Shown one piece after another: positions 63,045 to 64,000 of a DNA stretch of 64,000 bases. The position numbers and the translations under genes are program-made. Every line of letters starts with the position of its first letter. Position 1 is the stretch's first letter. The notes under the pieces were generated by a model. The model did not search any database, had not been told where the DNA came from, and was given only the letters and a program-made list of their open reading frames with translations. The DNA is from Tetragonia tetragonoides (lineage: Eukaryota; Streptophyta; Magnoliopsida; Caryophyllales; Aizoaceae), in NCBI GenBank assembly GCA_038025085.1, contig CM076152.1:30631501-30695500 (forward strand). Direction: 5' to 3'.

Positions 63045-63365
63045 TGATTGGATATGAGGAATTGGGCCAAGGCCTAATCCATTTCTTTTACATGCCCCCT
63101 TGCCTCCTCCGACCCACAAAGAGGCCCACGCCAAGCTCACCAAGTAAAAGCCAATATAAGTGATCTACTCTTATCTACTATAAAACCTCTAAGAGGGGAA
63201 GGTAAATCTTTAACTTAAACACTATATTGAGCTGACTTCGGCGTCGGAGGCTCCGGCCCGAGGCCACCCCCGGCCGGAAATTTGCAGGTATAGGACGAAA
63301 GCCACCATGGTTCCACCGATCGGCTCCGCTCCTGCCCATGACCCAAGATGCTCCACCCCCAAACA
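63045..63365. mobile_element. Solo LTR, 321 bp, in the PGIP pseudogene
   Basis: It starts TGATTGGATATGAGG, ends CCCCCAAACA (TG..CA) and has the 5 bp TSD GATCC on each side (63040-63044 and 63366-63370). The right half (GCGTCGGAGGCTCCGGCCCGAGG, CCACCCCCGGCCGG, TTTGCAGGT) resembles the R/U5 of Gypsy-type or TRIM LTRs. With no internal region it is a product of LTR-LTR recombination. Confidence 0.85.
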
Positions 63366-63617
63366 GATCCCAATGGACTAGTGATGAAATATGGGTTGCC
63401 GAAATGTGTTTTGATATTAAGAAGGATGTTTTTGTCGTGTGGATTGCATAGCTCATAGGAAAATTCTGAAGTGAGAAAAGATCAAAAGGATGAGAAGAGT
63501 GAATGTTATTCTTGAGGGTGAGCTCATTATGTTGAGTATTAACTTTTTTAGATCTAACATACGTGTCCAGGGAAATAATAATGTCATGGAAATAAATATT
63601 TATGTCCTACAAATGAC

Positions 63618-64000
63618 TAGGCCTGGCAAAAGCTGACCTGACCCGATAACCCGACCCGAACCTAACCCGAAAAAAGCGGGTTAGGGTTGGGATTTTCAAC
63701 CCGAAATATTAAATGGGTCGACCTGATTGACCCGAAAACTTAAATGGGTTAGGTTAAGGTTGAAAATTTCAACCTCCTCAACCTGAAAATTACCTGCTCA
63801 ACCCGAAAACATTAAATGGGTCAGGTCACAGATCAGGTCGACCTGATTTTTATCGGGTTCGGGTCGACCTGATCCGTTTAACCCATCTAACAAGTGAAAT
63901 GGAAAAAATAAAAAAGTAACCCAAAGGCCAAAACAACCGGCCCATATAGCAAAATGGTTCTTCAATCCAAGTCATGACCCAATCAGCAGCCCAAGTCCAA
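63618..64000. mobile_element. hAT element, partial (runs off the window)
   Basis: It begins TAGGCCTGGCAAAA and then reads as the inverse of 41590-41939 (CCCGACCCGAACCTAACCCG, GGGTCGACCTGATTGACCCG, AGGTCGACCTGATTTTTATCGGG). It is the same family as 40371-41939, with the other terminus beyond 64000. Confidence 0.85.

Larger units (their letters stand above)
57888..63527 (-). pseudogene. PGIP-like LRR pseudogene torn apart by nested insertions (copy 4)
   Basis: Coding remnants on the minus strand, in gene order: signal peptide from an ATG near 63525-63527 (hydrophobic FTLLILLIFSHF, then a frameshift before the CNPHDKN segment at about 63445), N-cap broken by a solo LTR (63045-63365), LRRs in 62980-62530 with several stops (LLVPIPSSIGM, ETNVFGPISVFLAQL), the better preserved 62524-62249 (GNRLSGPIPKSLG, SFLFERDN, FNISHNMIYGSLPKGL), and the C-cap region 62230-62142. 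The last codons (CGGLLPPCK-like, ending in the stop) are found 4.2 kb away at 57888-57918, because a CACTA element with a LINE in it has been inserted between them. Multiple stops and indels show it was also decaying before or after the insertions. The complete arrangement can be laid over the 51320-52471 gene. Confidence 0.85.

Noticed and set aside
63045..63365. GC-rich island considered as a promoter or gene exon
   Set aside because: TG..CA ends and a perfect 5 bp duplication show it is a solo LTR, which explains its different base composition.

Overview
The window is plant nuclear DNA, most likely from a eudicot and possibly the Amaranthaceae/Caryophyllales; the lineage is a weak inference from repeat style and gene content. 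The evidence for a plant is spliced genes with GT-AG introns, TATA boxes 45-85 bp upstream of start codons, plant-only gene families (FBA-type F-box proteins, polygalacturonase-inhibiting LRR proteins, a class III peroxidase) and a dense load of plant transposons. No prokaryotic, organellar or CRISPR-like features were seen.

Layout. (1) 1-20.1 kb is a tandem F-box cluster on the minus strand: one intact gene (6268-7416), one copy broken by a single extra base (11435-12581), two decayed copies (about 1078-1957 and 19178-20120), and a large inverted repeat at the left edge that predicts another copy in the opposite orientation just outside the window. The units share 5' and 3' flanks, so insertions can be read against empty sites in the paralogous units. 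(2) 20.7-21.8 kb holds an intact PGIP-like gene. (3) 22-29 kb is almost entirely transposons: a CACTA element containing a long-TIR MULE, a Stowaway MITE beside a hAT element, and a SINE with a MITE in its tail. (4) 29.3-36.5 kb is one class III peroxidase gene on the minus strand (three exons, 324 aa) whose 5.85 kb second intron carries a 4.1 kb LINE in antisense orientation. (5) 36.6-45.7 kb is gene-poor and holds SINEs, two minisatellite-bearing MITEs and a hAT element. (6) 45.8-63.5 kb is a second PGIP cluster: a copy split by a Stowaway MITE (45796-47223), an intact copy (51320-52471), and a copy torn apart by a 4.2 kb CACTA element (itself holding a 2.2 kb LINE) and a 321 bp solo LTR (57888-63527). 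A deleted Copia retrotransposon (53171-57091) lies between the last two. The window ends inside a hAT element of the same family as the one at 40.4 kb.

The only genes that look intact are one F-box gene, two PGIP-like genes, the peroxidase and perhaps one small acidic reading frame at 49.9 kb. F-box proteins act as substrate adaptors in SCF ubiquitin ligases; PGIPs and class III peroxidases are secreted cell-wall proteins often linked to defence. Their proximity fits an expanding and decaying defence-type gene neighbourhood, but nothing in the sequence shows co-regulation. All boundaries, target-site duplications (TSDs) and family calls were read by eye.
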